From the NCBI GenBank assembly GCA_027422505.1, contig JAPQWV010000002.1, positions 26,390,501 to 26,454,500 of the forward strand: a DNA stretch of 64,000 bases, given 5' to 3'. The translations under genes were made by a program, and so were the position numbers. The stretch's first letter is position 1. Each line of letters starts with the position of its first letter. The notes beneath the pieces are model-generated. The model worked only from the letters and a program-made list of their open reading frames with translations, made no database searches and had not been told where the DNA came from. This stretch comes from Craterostigma plantagineum. Lineage: Eukaryota > Streptophyta > Magnoliopsida > Lamiales > Linderniaceae. Shown here one piece after another: positions 10,249 to 21,571 of this stretch.

Positions 10249-12591
10249 TCATTCGAAATCCACATTGTTTAGATCGAACAGAAACCTCGTACTCGTTCCA
10301 GGAGCTAGTTCAGCTTCATTATTAGTAGTTTGATCTTCTTGGAGAGTTGCCTCTTCTCCTTGAAGGATGTCAGCAATACTTGTGTCTCCCATGTTCGTAT
10401 CTGTGGCGACATGAGGGTCCTCTATTGGAGTTAAAGCAACAGCTGCATCACTACTACAGCTCTTATCTTCAGGATCTCTTACAAGCTGATTGTTTGGACA
10501 TTTTTCGTTCAATGGACTGGTTTCCATGGCCTCTTCCCTCTGGTTCGAACTTGTAATATTTTGTTCTCCTAGGAGCTTGTCTGGAATAGCAGCTGGGTCT
10601 AGATCCCAACATCCTTCGGGTAAGTCAGTGCCTTCGACTTTAAGTGCATAAGAGGGAACTTGATGAGAGAAACGCAGCATCTCTTTTCTTGGAATCCATT
10701 TAACAGCGTTTGTGTTTGGATTCCTCTGATAAACAGTTTTAAATCCAACCACCTTCATCAAAGGAACCACCCACACGCCATTTTCATCTGAGTAGTCGCC
10801 GAGGACTTCAACCATTTCGTACTGATGCCTTACTTCGTCGGGCGTGCTTCTGTCCCATTCTTCCGACCAATTTTGGTACACAGCCCATATATCTCCACCT
10901 CTTGGATAAATCTTCACACAGCCTCCTCTACCAGTTTTCTCTCTGCTGAGAAGGTGAGAGAAGATGTTGACTTGCTCGACGGTTTCAGAGTGGAAAACTC
11001 TAAAACTCCCACAAGATTTGGTGAATCCACAATCCAACCAATTTACGGAACCGAATTCGCAATCAGATCTTGAACTCAGGTAGCTGATGAAAATCTTAAA
11101 TGGATTCACGGAGATGACTTCACGAATCAGACAGTACAAGCGGGGCATCCCATCTTCCTCGTCGTATAAAGCCCATATCTGCTTAGGTCTAAAGCATTCT
11201 TCTGACCTATCTTTGTCAAAATCATGGAAGTCAGAATCTGGCACTGTTATTGGCATAGACAATGTTCTCTTGAGTTCAGGTCGAGGATCAGTAACAGTTG
11301 CACCCATTGCCTTAGAGGTTCCATTTGATTTGTCAACTTGAGGAATTGCCTTTCTCTTCTCAGCCTCCGCAGCTGCTCTTTCTGCAGCCAATCTCATCTC
11401 CTCCAGTTTATTGCGAATATCTGTTCTTGCCTTATTAATTAACATCTGTCTGACATCAATTGTAGGGGCCGCCGAACGCCTAGTTGATGTTTCAGATTGA
11501 GAGGGAAGCCTAGATGCAGCCTTTGATGTTCCATTCTCATTAATTATCCTCATATCAGTAGCAATCTTGGGGGAACTTTCTTCTACTCCAATGGCAGCTG
11601 AGCTTGAAAAGTCGACTTTCATCTTTTTTGAAGGTCTACCTCGTCTGCTTTTAGTCACGTCATTCTGAACAGAATATCCATTGGTTAGCACATGACCCGA
11701 GGCCTTCACCTTGTTATGATTTTGATTTTGCTTAGGTTTGTTCAAGCCCTCGTTTTCTCTATCGAAAACAAATGAAGAAGATGACCCATTATGATTCATT
11801 ACTCCACTCGAGTTCCCAGCGGTGTAACCCTGAAACGATATGCTAGAGACATGGTCTGATCTGTACCCAGTGTGATGTCCTGCGTGCCCATTAGGTGGAC
11901 AGTATCCGCTTACTGTTTGGGTATATGTAACTCCACGCTGGTGAGTTGAGTAGCCATTCTCGGGTCCATATATGTAACTGCTATGTGGAAAAGAACTAGT
12001 CACCTGGGCTACACCAGTTTCAACAGCAATGAAAACATCACGACAATTCTTGCAAGAAAGTCGCTTGTTAACATACTTCCGTAGATACTCATACTGAACA
12101 TGGCATGAGGTACAGACAGTCCAGAATGTATCAAGTTTGGGTTGAGAAGAAGGATACTTTTCATAATCACCAGAACCTACACCAAAACCAGAATATAAGT
12201 ATCTCCTTTGATCGTATAAGCTTCTCTTAGAACTATCAGATAAAGTTGTCCATGCATCAGAGACAAGTTTGAATGCCCCATCAGCTCCGATTGTTCGATT
12301 CTTATCAGGATGGAGTAGTGCAGCCATCTTCTTGTACTGCTTCTTTATCTTGGATTTGTCTGCGTAAGGATCGAGTCCAAGAACTGAATAGAAATCAAGT
12401 TCTCCATTAATCTTTGCCTGAGAAGCAATGTGGACCCCAAATGTGGTCACCATCTGTGAAACGCCCTCTAGTTCGGGACACAGCTTTTGCGCTTTCAAAG
12501 CATAATTCCTCGCACCCACAAAGTTCCTCTCCAGAAATTGCTTCTCAGCATGTGCTTTAGCTCTTAGTGCTTCCTCTACGTTGGATCCCAT
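10249..12591 (-). CDS. J-domain (DnaJ/HSP40) protein with DUF3444
   Basis: Single coding exon, 780 aa. Starts MGSNVEEALRAKAHAEKQFL, the usual N-terminus of this plant family. The J domain is at about 66-130 with the HPD tripeptide at 94-96, which stimulates Hsp70 ATPase. A CxxC..CxxC zinc-ribbon-like segment follows (about 158-185, CTSC and CKNC). The middle is Gly/Ser/Asn-rich and then basic, with an AT-hook-like RRGRPSKK stretch. A charged coiled coil (about 385-420) precedes the DUF3444 domain (about 465-670, with QIWALYDEEDGMPRLYCLI). The tail is acidic. DUF3444 J-proteins are plant-specific, probably nuclear or cytosolic co-chaperones of unknown client. The leader probably contains an intron, as spacer extends to about 13480 before a GC-richer stretch. 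Confidence 0.92.
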   Translation of the reverse strand: MGSNVEEALRAKAHAEKQFLERNFVGARNYALKAQKLCPELEGVSQMVTTFGVHIASQAKINGELDFYSVLGLDPYADKSKIKKQYKKMAALLHPDKNRTIGADGAFKLVSDAWTTLSDSSKRSLYDQRRYLYSGFGVGSGDYEKYPSSQPKLDTFWTVCTSCHVQYEYLRKYVNKRLSCKNCRDVFIAVETGVAQVTSSFPHSSYIYGPENGYSTHQRGVTYTQTVSGYCPPNGHAGHHTGYRSDHVSSISFQGYTAGNSSGVMNHNGSSSSFVFDRENEGLNKPKQNQNHNKVKASGHVLTNGYSVQNDVTKSRRGRPSKKMKVDFSSSAAIGVEESSPKIATDMRIINENGTSKAASRLPSQSETSTRRSAAPTIDVRQMLINKARTDIRNKLEEMRLAAERAAAEAEKRKAIPQVDKSNGTSKAMGATVTDPRPELKRTLSMPITVPDSDFHDFDKDRSEECFRPKQIWALYDEEDGMPRLYCLIREVISVNPFKIFISYLSSRSDCEFGSVNWLDCGFTKSCGSFRVFHSETVEQVNIFSHLLSREKTGRGGCVKIYPRGGDIWAVYQNWSEEWDRSTPDEVRHQYEMVEVLGDYSDENGVWVVPLMKVVGFKTVYQRNPNTNAVKWIPRKEMLRFSHQVPSYALKVEGTDLPEGCWDLDPAAIPDKLLGEQNITSSNQREEAMETSPLNEKCPNNQLVRDPEDKSCSSDAAVALTPIEDPHVATDTNMGDTSIADILQGEEATLQEDQTTNNEAELAPGTSTRFLFDLNNVDFE

Positions 12592-14054
12592 ATTAATGAA
12601 GTTAGATATTCAAACCAAATCAAACTCAGAGAGTCCTATAACAGCAAGCTGTCCATATTAGGTTACTATCCAAGTCCAGTGCCAAATGTGGCCATCGTAG
12701 TGAGCTGCAACTATGAAATCCAGACAATGAGAACTCTTCCTTTTTAAGCAAATTGTTAGCAACATACTTAAATTTTCAACGGCTGCATTACTGAAAAGAC
12801 ATGGAGATACATCAAAATGTGTTTTTTCGAGTTCAAAAGTTTTGCACTTCAAACAGAACAACCAGTTAAAAAACTCATAATAGACAACTTGCTACTGTAG
12901 AAAACCTACACACAAAAGCAAGAAACCTAATACGCTTCCAATTCCAGTAATTCCAACCATACGTAAACTGGGAACGTATCCTGGGTTAAACCCATCCAAA
13001 TCACACTATAGCAGCTCCATCAGCTGAAGTTTCAAAATAGAATCAAGAAATAACTTCTCCTATATATAGTCACAGTTCTACATGCTCAACCCTAGTCAAA
13101 CATTTCAACCTAAAGTCAATCCGTTCAACTTATCACCGAGATTTTAGCCTATAGAATCTTCATTAATCAAGATCCCAGTTAAAATCAGCAAAAGGCGTCA
13201 AAAGTCAGCACGAAAATACAAAGTTCTTACATTTGTATCCAACAAATTTATTGAACTAAAAATTTATAGAAATATACCAAGGTTTAAGACCGATTTATGA
13301 TCTGATATTCCAAAATTAGCTCCAGATCTACGAAATCTAGGACAAAATTTAGAAAGTGAGATTTAGGTAAAAAAGAGATGGATAAAAAATTACACCAGTA
13401 AATACTCAACCAACACAACAAAATAAAAATATTAAAGGAGAAAGCTTACAAATTCGAACTGGGCCGCAGCTGGCTTGAGTTTTCCGGCAGCAGACGGTGG
13501 CTCCGCCAAGCCGAGCAAAAAATAATTATAAATAAAAATTAAAATTGTAAAATACTGTTTGAGAGAGTTTATTCTAAAGTAGTAGTAGTAGACAAGTACA
13601 AACCACAACTATACGCAGCAATTAAAAAATAGTTAATGCTCCATCCAATATAAATAAATTTTAAAAATAAATAAAATTTACATACAAATATTATGTTATT
13701 ATACTACTAACAATTTTTTATTATTATAAATCGAAAGTAAACAGTTATTAATATTTAACGTGGGGGTTAGGCGTACGTTGCAACTTTTATCTTCAACACA
13801 ATGACAATTTCAAAAATAACCCAATATGTCATTTCGATTGATTAGATTTAGATTACACACTTAATTCTAATTTGTCCTCTTCGTTACATATCAAAACATT
13901 ATGAAAACATGCTTCAATTCTACACTTTCCTCCAAGAATTGCACATTGAATCATTTTCTTACACAAGTAAAGTATGTCAAGGCAAATGCTACACTACATA
14001 TAAGGTTGTCATTACAAAGAGAATGGAGAAGGTAGCAAATCAATGGAGCTCATG
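12592..14054. other. Gene-free stretch: J-protein leader/promoter and ADA2 3' flank
   Basis: The part to about 13500 is probably the 5' leader (with intron) of the J-protein gene. From 13510 to 13780 the DNA is very AT-rich. No coding frame or repeat is recognised. Confidence 0.45.
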
Positions 14055-17000
14055 TCATGTCTGAGCAATCCCCTTTTTTATAAGCATATCATACACTTTA
14101 TCAACCTTGCAAGGATCAACATTGAATAGGCCATAAGCATCCGATTTCTTGCCCATATTTCCGTTCAAAATCCCCAACGACATGGCCTGCAGCATATTGA
14201 GGTAATGCGTCGGTAGGATTCCAATTTCCCCACACAGCTGTTTTTCCTGCAAACGAGCGTAGAAAGTTCGAGCATTCAAATGAAAAGAAAGAACAAAGAA
14301 TTATAGTTCGATTGAAAATTCTTACAGATTCTGAGAGAATATCAGCGCCAAGAAACCCAGCGATGTCCCAGGAATCTGATAAGTCTGAGCCAGACGGGCC
14401 TTTGGTGGTAATGGACGACGAGTCCTTTGCATCTGAAATGGAAGGGCTCGTAGAGTCTTCATTGCCTTTTTGATGACTCATCCTCTGCATATATTTCCCT
14501 CTGGGACCGCACAAAGAGCTCTCCTCCTTTGAACGGCGTGCGTTTTCCTCAATTTCTCGATTAATCTTCTGTTCGATGAATCTGTCTGCCTCAGATGATT
14601 TTTGGCAGCCAGCTGCTCGAGCTTCCTGTAATAATGTAACTTGTCAGGAAACAAAAAAAGTGATTCTATGAACGACTAATCTAGTTTCCAAGAATTAAGA
14701 CTGTACGTAGAAAACAAACCTGAAGGTCTTGTATTCGCTTCGAAATCCTATGCTCCTCGACGACACTCCTCAGAAGCTCACCGTGTTCTTCTTTAGAATG
14801 AAATCGCATATATACCCTATACCGGCGACACAGTTCCTTCTCTTCTTGAGTAAGATGCCTCTCGAAGGGGTTGGGGTGTAAGAGGTTTCGTTCCAAAACG
14901 AAGTCCTTTCTCCTTTTCCTTTCGTCGAGTCTGCCATATTGATGGGAAGCGTTGAAAATAAGAAATAGACCAAATAGATAGGAAGTAACCAGAAACTACA
15001 GATTGCGCATCGAAGAAGGTATGTGTACCGTTTAGAGTAGATACGCAATATTCGAAGTTTCAATTCACGTTCAGCATCACTATCCGTCTCCTTGAACTCC
15101 AAGTCAGCCAACAGCTGCTCGGCTTCATTGTCGTATTCAATGTCAAACTCTTGCCTTTTTGAGTTATATCCACTCGGTTCCTTCAGGGAAACACTCTCGT
15201 CGCCAGCTGTCCTCGGTTTCTTCTCTTCGATGCTCCCTAGAGGCATGGCCAGTGAAGCAAGAAAGGTCTATTGATAGTATTACAAGTCTAGAAAGAATAC
15301 GTTATCAGAGATGATATAACGTAAGAAAGTGTTTAGCACCTTCCGTTTTAACAGTGTCCAAGCCATCATCACCCTGAGTTTTGCTCGACGCTCTCTTGAC
15401 TCCTCCTGCTGCTATTTTCGCACTGCTAGAACCTCCAACAGATTCCAACTCTGCAAGTGGAGATAATAAGTCAAAGTCTTAAAGTCACTGTATCCATAAA
15501 TGAGGATCCTACTCAGTTGGGCTGTAGCTAACTTGGTTCAGATACTGACACGTGTCCAATTTTAGTTATTTTCTTTATACTTGATGGTTTCAAGTTCTCT
15601 CCATGAAACAACGTACCAGAGGAGATCTTTGAAGAGGAGCGCCCAACTGGACCTTGTTTTCTTTGATCTTCCACTCTAACCACACAAAATCAAAAGGTAT
15701 GAGGATAAAAATATAAGGGTACCCAGTTAGCTAACACACATATCTTGCCAGGGAATACTTGATTCTTCCTGAAAGCAGGAACTCTTCTTTTACTTTCGCA
15801 TCTCCTGGTATAGTACTTCCTGAGAAAAAAATAATCCATATTACGGATAACGAGTATCAAAATGAGGCAGAGCAGACATCGCCTGAAAATGGGTCCATTT
15901 GGCCACTGATATATTAAGTTGTCTAATAAAAATCATTTGGACACGCTTCTAATTTGTGACTGCACAATTCCCTTCAAGTAAGCATAACTGAGAACAAAAT
16001 GACCAAAAAAAAACACACAGATACTAGAAGATTTACCTTTCATCATCTCACTTTGTTCTTTGGCCATAGCAACTAGCTCCTCTCTATTTTTTCCCATCAC
16101 GTGAGACATGTCCTATCAAATCAAGAATGGCAGGATGGTTAAGTTTTTACGTTTCAGAAATCAAGCCTTCTGCATTAGCATGGATGACATTGATCAATAC
16201 CGGAAGAGGGAAGCATGGAGAGTTTATATATATCATGTTGTAATGATCGACACACTGTGATTTACTCTTCGTTCCAACATGTTCTGCAACCTCATTCCAA
16301 TTCCCAAGTCCATACATTTCAATACCCTGAGAAACAGCAATAACTTCATGAAATTTGAAAAATCATACATGTTATGCCTCCAAGAAAAAAATACGATGAT
16401 AACAAATTCATAGTCCTCCACTGTAAAATCATAGCAATAAATAATTATAATTTGTAGATGAGGGAAAATTACCTCAAGAAGTAGCATCTCCTCATCCGCA
16501 TTCCAGTCTGGACATATCAAGGGAAATGCCAGGTTGTCCTTAAAAAGAGGTAACGATACATAAGATGGTGTAAGAGACTAGCAATATATGGAAAACTACC
16601 CAAAAATATAATCATATAAAATAAAACTATTGTCGTTGGTGCATGCTCTACGACCAGTTTTTCCGCAATTTTATGCCCCGGAAGCTAACTTTCTGTAACC
16701 ATATCCTGAAGCAAAACGAGTAGAACTCACCATAACTCCGTAAGGATGATTGCTTTTGTGAGGATGGACCTCAGCTCCAACAGAAAAACATTCAACACAG
16801 AGGTCGAAATCAGAACACAAAACACATTTGATGCGAATCTTCCCAGATATGTCTTTATTGCAGTAGTTACAATGATATAACGCCTTCTTTCCATCAGTTA
16901 TTCCGGGAACTTCACATGAAAAGTAGCACGCATAAGATGAACGATAAGAGTGTTTCCTCAGAGGTATATAATTGAGTTCGCAATGATTTTTCATACCAGG

Positions 17001-17594
17001 AGGCACACTCTCAACATTCTGTGCAGTACGTTTCCTCTTTGATCGACTGAGTGACAATATAGATGCAAGTAATGTTGTTCACATGCCGAAAACAAAAGTA
17101 CAACTACATGAAATTCCAATTTAATATTTGAATCAAACTCTGATAAATGACCCACTTGTTACACAAGTACCAAGTAGCTCAATCTCACACTAAGTATGCT
17201 AACAAACATTGTAACTCTCCTGACCTGAAAAGATCGAATTTTTAAGATCATTGTTATATTATTTATCATGCTCTCGTTTTATATAGCTTAAAGTCACCCA
17301 CTCAAATACTGCTCATTGATTCAAAACACTAACCGTCTTAACTAACTTCACCACCCAACCAGTTGTAATAAACTAACATTGCAACAAATCAGCTTAAATT
17401 CGGAAATAGTAAGCTCCAGACGTAATTCTATCGAGGATGAACAGAGCCCAAATCAATTACAGACTAAACCAAAAGGAACCATATCAACTTAAAATTTTGA
17501 AGCATTGGTAAAAATTAATAAATCGAAACAATTGCACGAACCCCTGTCCGGCATCATCGGCAGGGGCTTGCGTCGCTGCTCGTGAACGACCCAT
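14055..17594 (-). CDS. ADA2: Transcriptional adaptor ADA2 (SAGA/GCN5 complex subunit)
   Basis: Thirteen-exon model (transcription order): 17594-17542, 17046-16997, 16909-16731, 16538-16473, 16326-16201, 16112-16037, 15819-15738, 15675-15617, 15450-15340, 15236-15029, 14930-14720, 14625-14326, 14246-14055; 570 aa. A ZZ zinc finger lies at about 45-92 (HCNYCNKDISG, CVLCSDFDLCVEC). A SANT/Myb domain follows at about 103-150 (DWNADEEMLLLE, NWNEVAEHVG). The ADA2 middle domain carries RLDERKRRKDFVLERNLL, and the C-terminal SWIRM domain is at about 510-570, ending IKKGIAQT. ADA2 bridges GCN5 histone acetyltransferase to activators in the nucleus. Features of both Arabidopsis paralogues ADA2a and ADA2b are present, so I do not assign a letter. 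The exon 7 donor (near 15738) is the least certain junction. Confidence 0.9.
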
Positions 17595-18027
17595 TCTATC
17601 AAATTGGGGTGGATTCCAATCAAATTAGGGCTTCTTGATCTGTTATTTTCCGACAAAGAGATAATTAAAGCGGCTAAAAGATTCAGTTATCAGATTCTTC
17701 CCTGGCGAACCATAATTGCTGTTCAGTCCCTTAACTCGTCTAAATTCCTCTACCTGGCGACTGCATTTTGGGCCTAAATTTGAAGCTGTATCAGCCCATA
17801 TTAGCTTAATCTGCAAGCATTTTGGGCTTTGAGAGGCCCATATTGGTAGATGTATGTATCACTTTGAGCCATCGAATTCAGATAAGGGACGTATCACCTT
17901 CCATCTCAAGTTCTTGACCAATGAGATCATGTCTAATAGCTACATATAAAAAAGATTCATATCTGCTTAAACATCTTACAACAGATTCTTCCATTTTCAA
18001 CAGAAAAAATCACACATCTGTGAAGTA
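17595..18027. promoter_or_regulatory. Divergent (bidirectional) promoter with site II elements
   Basis: Only 433 bp separate the ADA2 start codon (-) from the HCF153-like start codon (+). The interval holds TGGGCC at 17769-17774, GGCCCA at 17835-17840, and related GCCCA/TGGGC matches near 17792 and 17822. Site II (TGGGCC/T) motifs are TCP-factor targets common in promoters of housekeeping and organelle-related plant genes. Shared control of both genes is inference. Confidence 0.6.
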
Positions 18028-18540
18028 ATGGCAGCAGAAGTGGGCTTATGTTCAAGCATCAATGTTCCAAAGTTCGAGCTATCATCAAAGAAGTCGCCAT
18101 TTTCATGCCATTGGCAACCTCGCAGTCTTTCTCTTACCAGCAGGAAAAGGAGACAAGAATCTAGAATCTCTGCAAATTTAGGTTAGCTATCATGCAATAG
18201 TATATATTGCTCTGATTGGTTTCATTGTTATTACATTGTCTGTTAATTGAAGGGGGTGGAGATGGTGAGCTCAAGAAAGGAGGGAAGAAGAAGTTTATTA
18301 CCAGAGAAGAAGAACCAGAACAGTAAATACACATAATTGTGTTCTAAATATGATGTATTAATTGATTGGTTAATTTGGGTTTAACGTTGTGATAGGTATT
18401 GGCAAACAGCTGGTGAAAGAGAAGGTGAAAACCCAATGAAAACACCTCTTCCTTACATAATCATATTTGGTATGTCCACACCGTTTGTTATCTTAGCCAT
18501 TGCTTTTGCAAATGGATGGATTAAGGTTCCTGTGAGATGA
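18028..18540 (+). CDS. HCF153: Small thylakoid membrane protein, HCF153-like
   Basis: Three exons: 18028-18181, 18253-18322, 18396-18540; 122 aa. Residues 1 to about 50 are Ser/Lys/Arg-rich with no acidic start, as in a chloroplast transit peptide. A conserved hydrophilic stretch follows (KKKFITREEEPEQYWQTAGE), then a single transmembrane helix at about 98-117 (YIIIFGMSTPFVILAIAFAN) and a short basic tail. Arabidopsis HCF153 is a small single-helix thylakoid protein needed for cytochrome b6f accumulation. Size, layout and sequence as I remember it fit, but I cannot align it here. A reciprocal best BLAST hit to another short plastid protein would refute the name. Confidence 0.65.
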
Positions 18541-19099
18541 ATATTTCTACCCCTTTGTAAGATTATATACATGTAAGATTGTTTCCCCAATTTTCCAATA
18601 TTACTTGTACTTCTGACATCTTGGGTTTTTTCTTGTAATAAGCGTAAGCAGGCTTGTGAGTGGAAATCCTGCAGTTTCTTGCTCAGCTAAGCTTAGAACT
18701 TACAGTTTCATGTATATGCATCTTATGAGCACAATGTTTCTACTCAAGTTCCCAAGAAAACATATTTGCTATGTTAGAACCATGCAACTTGTTTAGCTTG
18801 GAAAAGTATTACAATGGTGATGAGCTCGTAGGTTTGAGTATAACTTGTTTCGATGGCCGTTTGAAGCTTGTGAAAGACTCTGCATAGGAGGACCACTGCC
18901 TTTGTTGTTGGAAAATTTTGAGATATGATATCAAGCAATTTGCTACGCTAAAAACTAAGACATAACGGACGAATATATATGACTGATTCACAAATGTGAC
19001 CTCGAGCAAGATCCACAATCTAAAGTAAACCTCGTACAAAGAGCCTGAGATTGGAGTAATTGATGGCCAAAAGATTTCATGTCTTCTACTTTACTCTTA
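18541..19099. other. Gene-free stretch before MULE insertion
   Basis: Probable 3' UTR of the preceding gene followed by AT-rich spacer. A short frame at 18809-19039 (-) shows no domain and is not called. Confidence 0.4.
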
Positions 19100-19108
19100 C
19101 TTTTATCC
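19100..19108. repeat. Left target-site duplication of MULE-1
   Basis: CTTTTATCC, identical to 21864-21872, immediately outside the left terminal repeat. Confidence 0.9.
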
Positions 19109-19639
19109 CGGTCTTTTAAAAAAATGGCCCTTGACTCAGTCAATATTAAATAAATAGCCTTGTTGACGTTTTTTTTTTGTCAATGGCCTTCATTTTAATT
19201 AACCGTTAACCATCTTCTTTAAACCTTGATTAATTAACTAGAAATAAAAGAAAAAGAAAATAAATATACATACACAATCTGTATATATATAAAAGAAACG
19301 AAACTCCATTTAAATGCACAGCAGCACGTAATAATTACTAATACCAACCCAGATCGATCCATCCTTTCTTCTTCATCGTTTCTAAAGAAAAACACAGCCT
19401 CATTTTCGTCACTAAGTCGAACTCGAAGTCTGCGAAACAAGTCTGGAAGGAAAAACCCAGCTCTAACTCTTTACAGTAAGTTTTTTCTTTTTGAACTACG
19501 AATTTTTACCCTCCAAATTACGTGAGTTTGTCATTACGTGGTGTTTGGCAACGAGAATTTTGAATTTCCAGTCGGAAAGACGAAACTCGTGGTCATGCTT
19601 CATGGAATCCGCACATATATTCACAAGGGCCCCATGCAG

Positions 19640-20095
19640 TAGATCTGGGGCCCCGCGCATGTTTACACGGTCCCCGCACGCTGGTGCATGGGCCGCGCGC
19701 ACTGGTGCACGGGTCCGCGCGCTAGAGCACGGGACCCGGGCATCAGTTCAAGGGCCCCAGACGCTGGCGCTGGGGTCCCGCACATCAGTACAACGCGCGC
19801 GCGCAATGGAGCACGGGTTCGCGCGAGCTAGTGCACGGACCCGGGCATCAATTCAGGGTCCCCATGCGCTGTGGTCCCGCACATCAGTGCAGGGCGCGCG
19901 CGCAATGGAGCACGGGTCCGCGCGCTAGTGCACGGGACCCAGGCATCAGTTCAAGGACCCCAGGCGCTGGTGCAGGGGTCCCGCGCATCAGTGCATGGGC
20001 AGTCCCAGGGCATGGGTCCCGAACACTAAGTCATGGGTCTCGCGCTCTAGAGCTTGGGTCCCATGCGCTGGTGCAGGGGTCCCGTGCTTATATGT
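19640..20095. repeat. GC-rich degenerate tandem array in MULE-1 (transposase intron 1)
   Basis: Units of roughly 20-30 bp built on variants of GGTCCCGCGC and CAGTGCACGGG, repeated in tandem. It starts after a splice donor (GTAAGT at 19480) that matches the transposase 5'-leader donor in MULE-B, and ends before the acceptor near 20340, so it lies in transposase intron 1. Long open frames across it (19491-20136) are by-products of stop-poor GC-rich repeats. Confidence 0.8.
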
Positions 20096-20348
20096 TAGGG
20101 TTTTCGATAGCTGTTAGGGTTTTCGATAGCTGTTAGGATTTTCGATAGCTGTTAGGGGTGTGGAAGCTGTTAGGGCTTTAACTATGCCTAGAAATCACGT
20201 TAGCAAACACGGCATCCGAAATAACAATTTCGACAACTAGGGTTTTTGCAACCTATTGTTTTCGCAAACTAGGGTTTCGCAAGTTGTATTGGTTTCGCAA
20301 GTAGGGCCATGGTTCTAATATATTTTACTTTTATTGCAGGGGGTAATC

Positions 20349-20508
20349 ATGACGATCACTAACATTGTGTTCCAAGTAGAGGGTCAGTGGATAATTGGCG
20401 AGGACAATACCTCGAAGTGGTGTCCTCTTCCTACTCATAGATGGCAATCAATCTTGGTCGACGAGGAAACATGCACGTTATATGACGAGGAAACATGCAC
20501 GTTATATT
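20349..20508 (+). pseudogene. MULE transposase N-terminal exon fragment
   Basis: Directly after the acceptor near 20339, an ATG opens a frame of about 50 residues beginning MTITNIVFQVEGQWIIGEDN. This parallels MULE-B transposase (MPTSIMIDYDGEWIIGNDN), with the same spacing to a WxP segment. It contains an internal duplication (DEETCTLY twice) and stops at about 20505, at the deletion junction. Confidence 0.7.
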
Positions 20509-21571
20509 AGGCAATACTCCGTTTTTGAAAAACGGAGCGGTTTCTTCCCGATGATCATCCAAAGCTCGTCACGATTGTGAAGCTGCGTCTGGCACTTGAT
20601 GAGATACCACAACAGCTGCGCCGACAAATTGAAATTCGCGGCAGCGTTGACGAGCCTGCCGAACGGACTCCCTTCCGTAAAAACTGCCAGCTCATCCTCG
20701 TTTAGCCAACCAACGATCTCCTCGCTCACTTCGCAGTATCGTGACGTGATATGTAACCGGTAATCTTTCTCATCGTCGCCTCCGGCAATTTGCTTCTTCA
20801 ATTGAACCTACAAATCAATAGAAAATTAATTACTAATGCTGCGGGAAAATTGCTTATGGTGAGATAGGCCGCCGCGCACAGTCCCCTGCCATGCTGCGCG
20901 GAGACCTTGCTATGCCGCGCTGGGGACCCGTGCGCGCCAGCGCGGGGACCCTGCGACATAGCACGGGACCCGTGCTTGCTAGCGCGGGGACCCGTGCTCA
21001 TGTGCGCTGGAGGTCCTAGCTATGTCGCGCTGAGGACCCGTGCGTGCCAGCGCGGGGACCCTGCGACATAGAACGGGGCCCGTGCTTGCTAGCGCCGGGA
21101 CCCGTGCTCATGTGCTCGCGTCCCCAGCGTGCCATAGCAAGGGTCTCCAGCGCACATGAGCACTGGTCCCTGCGCTAGCAAGCACGGGCCCCGTGCTATG
21201 TCGCAGGGTCCCCGCGCTGGCACGCACGGGTCCCCAGCGCGGCATAGCTAGGGCCTCCAGCGCACATGAGCACGGGTCCCTGCGCTAGCAAGCACGGGCC
21301 CCGTGCTATGTCGCAGGGTCCCCGCGCTGTCACGCACGGGTCCCCAGCGCTAGCAAGCACGGGTCCGTAGTTTTCACAGCGCGGGTTAATTGGGGAGGAC
21401 CCCTGCGCTTTCACACGGATCCCTGAGATTCAAGACACGGGGCCCCTGCCTGTGCAAGCACGGGTACCCTGCGGCCTAAATTTAGGGTCCCGTGCGATTG
21501 TATAGGACGGGGTCTTTGAAAAATAATTGAAATTACCTTCACTGTTTGGGGTCTCGCCTGAACTGCCATGG
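20502..21571 (-). pseudogene. ULP-like gene fragment (DUF1985-type region)
   Basis: Exon 1 at 21571-21538 (MAVQARPQTVK, then a GT donor), intron filled with the GC-rich array, exon 2 from 20807 down to about 20505. Exon 2 matches the second exon of the MULE-B ULP gene: a CxxxxE segment, then FNLSAQLLWYLIKCQTQL aligned with the NMIMWYLMSRQVEYM part, and LWMIIGKKPLRFSKTEYCLI aligned with FWMVVRGRPLRFSLVEYCLL. The rest, including the protease domain, is deleted. Confidence 0.72.
20865..21500. repeat. GC-rich degenerate array in MULE-1 (ULP intron 1), partly inverted
   Basis: Repeats of GCGCTAGCAAGCACGGG/CCCGTGCTATGTCGCAGGG type. The stretch up to about 21120 is largely an inverted copy of the stretch after it, centred near 21110-21140 (forward GGGACCCGTGCTCATGTG, then CACATGAGCACGGGTCCC near 21260). 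A strong hairpin is expected. It fills intron 1 of the ULP fragment. Confidence 0.75.

Noticed and set aside
19491..20136. 145- and 101-codon frames across the GC-rich array of MULE-1
   Set aside because: Frames follow the repeat, lie between a splice donor and acceptor shared with MULE-B, and show no domain.
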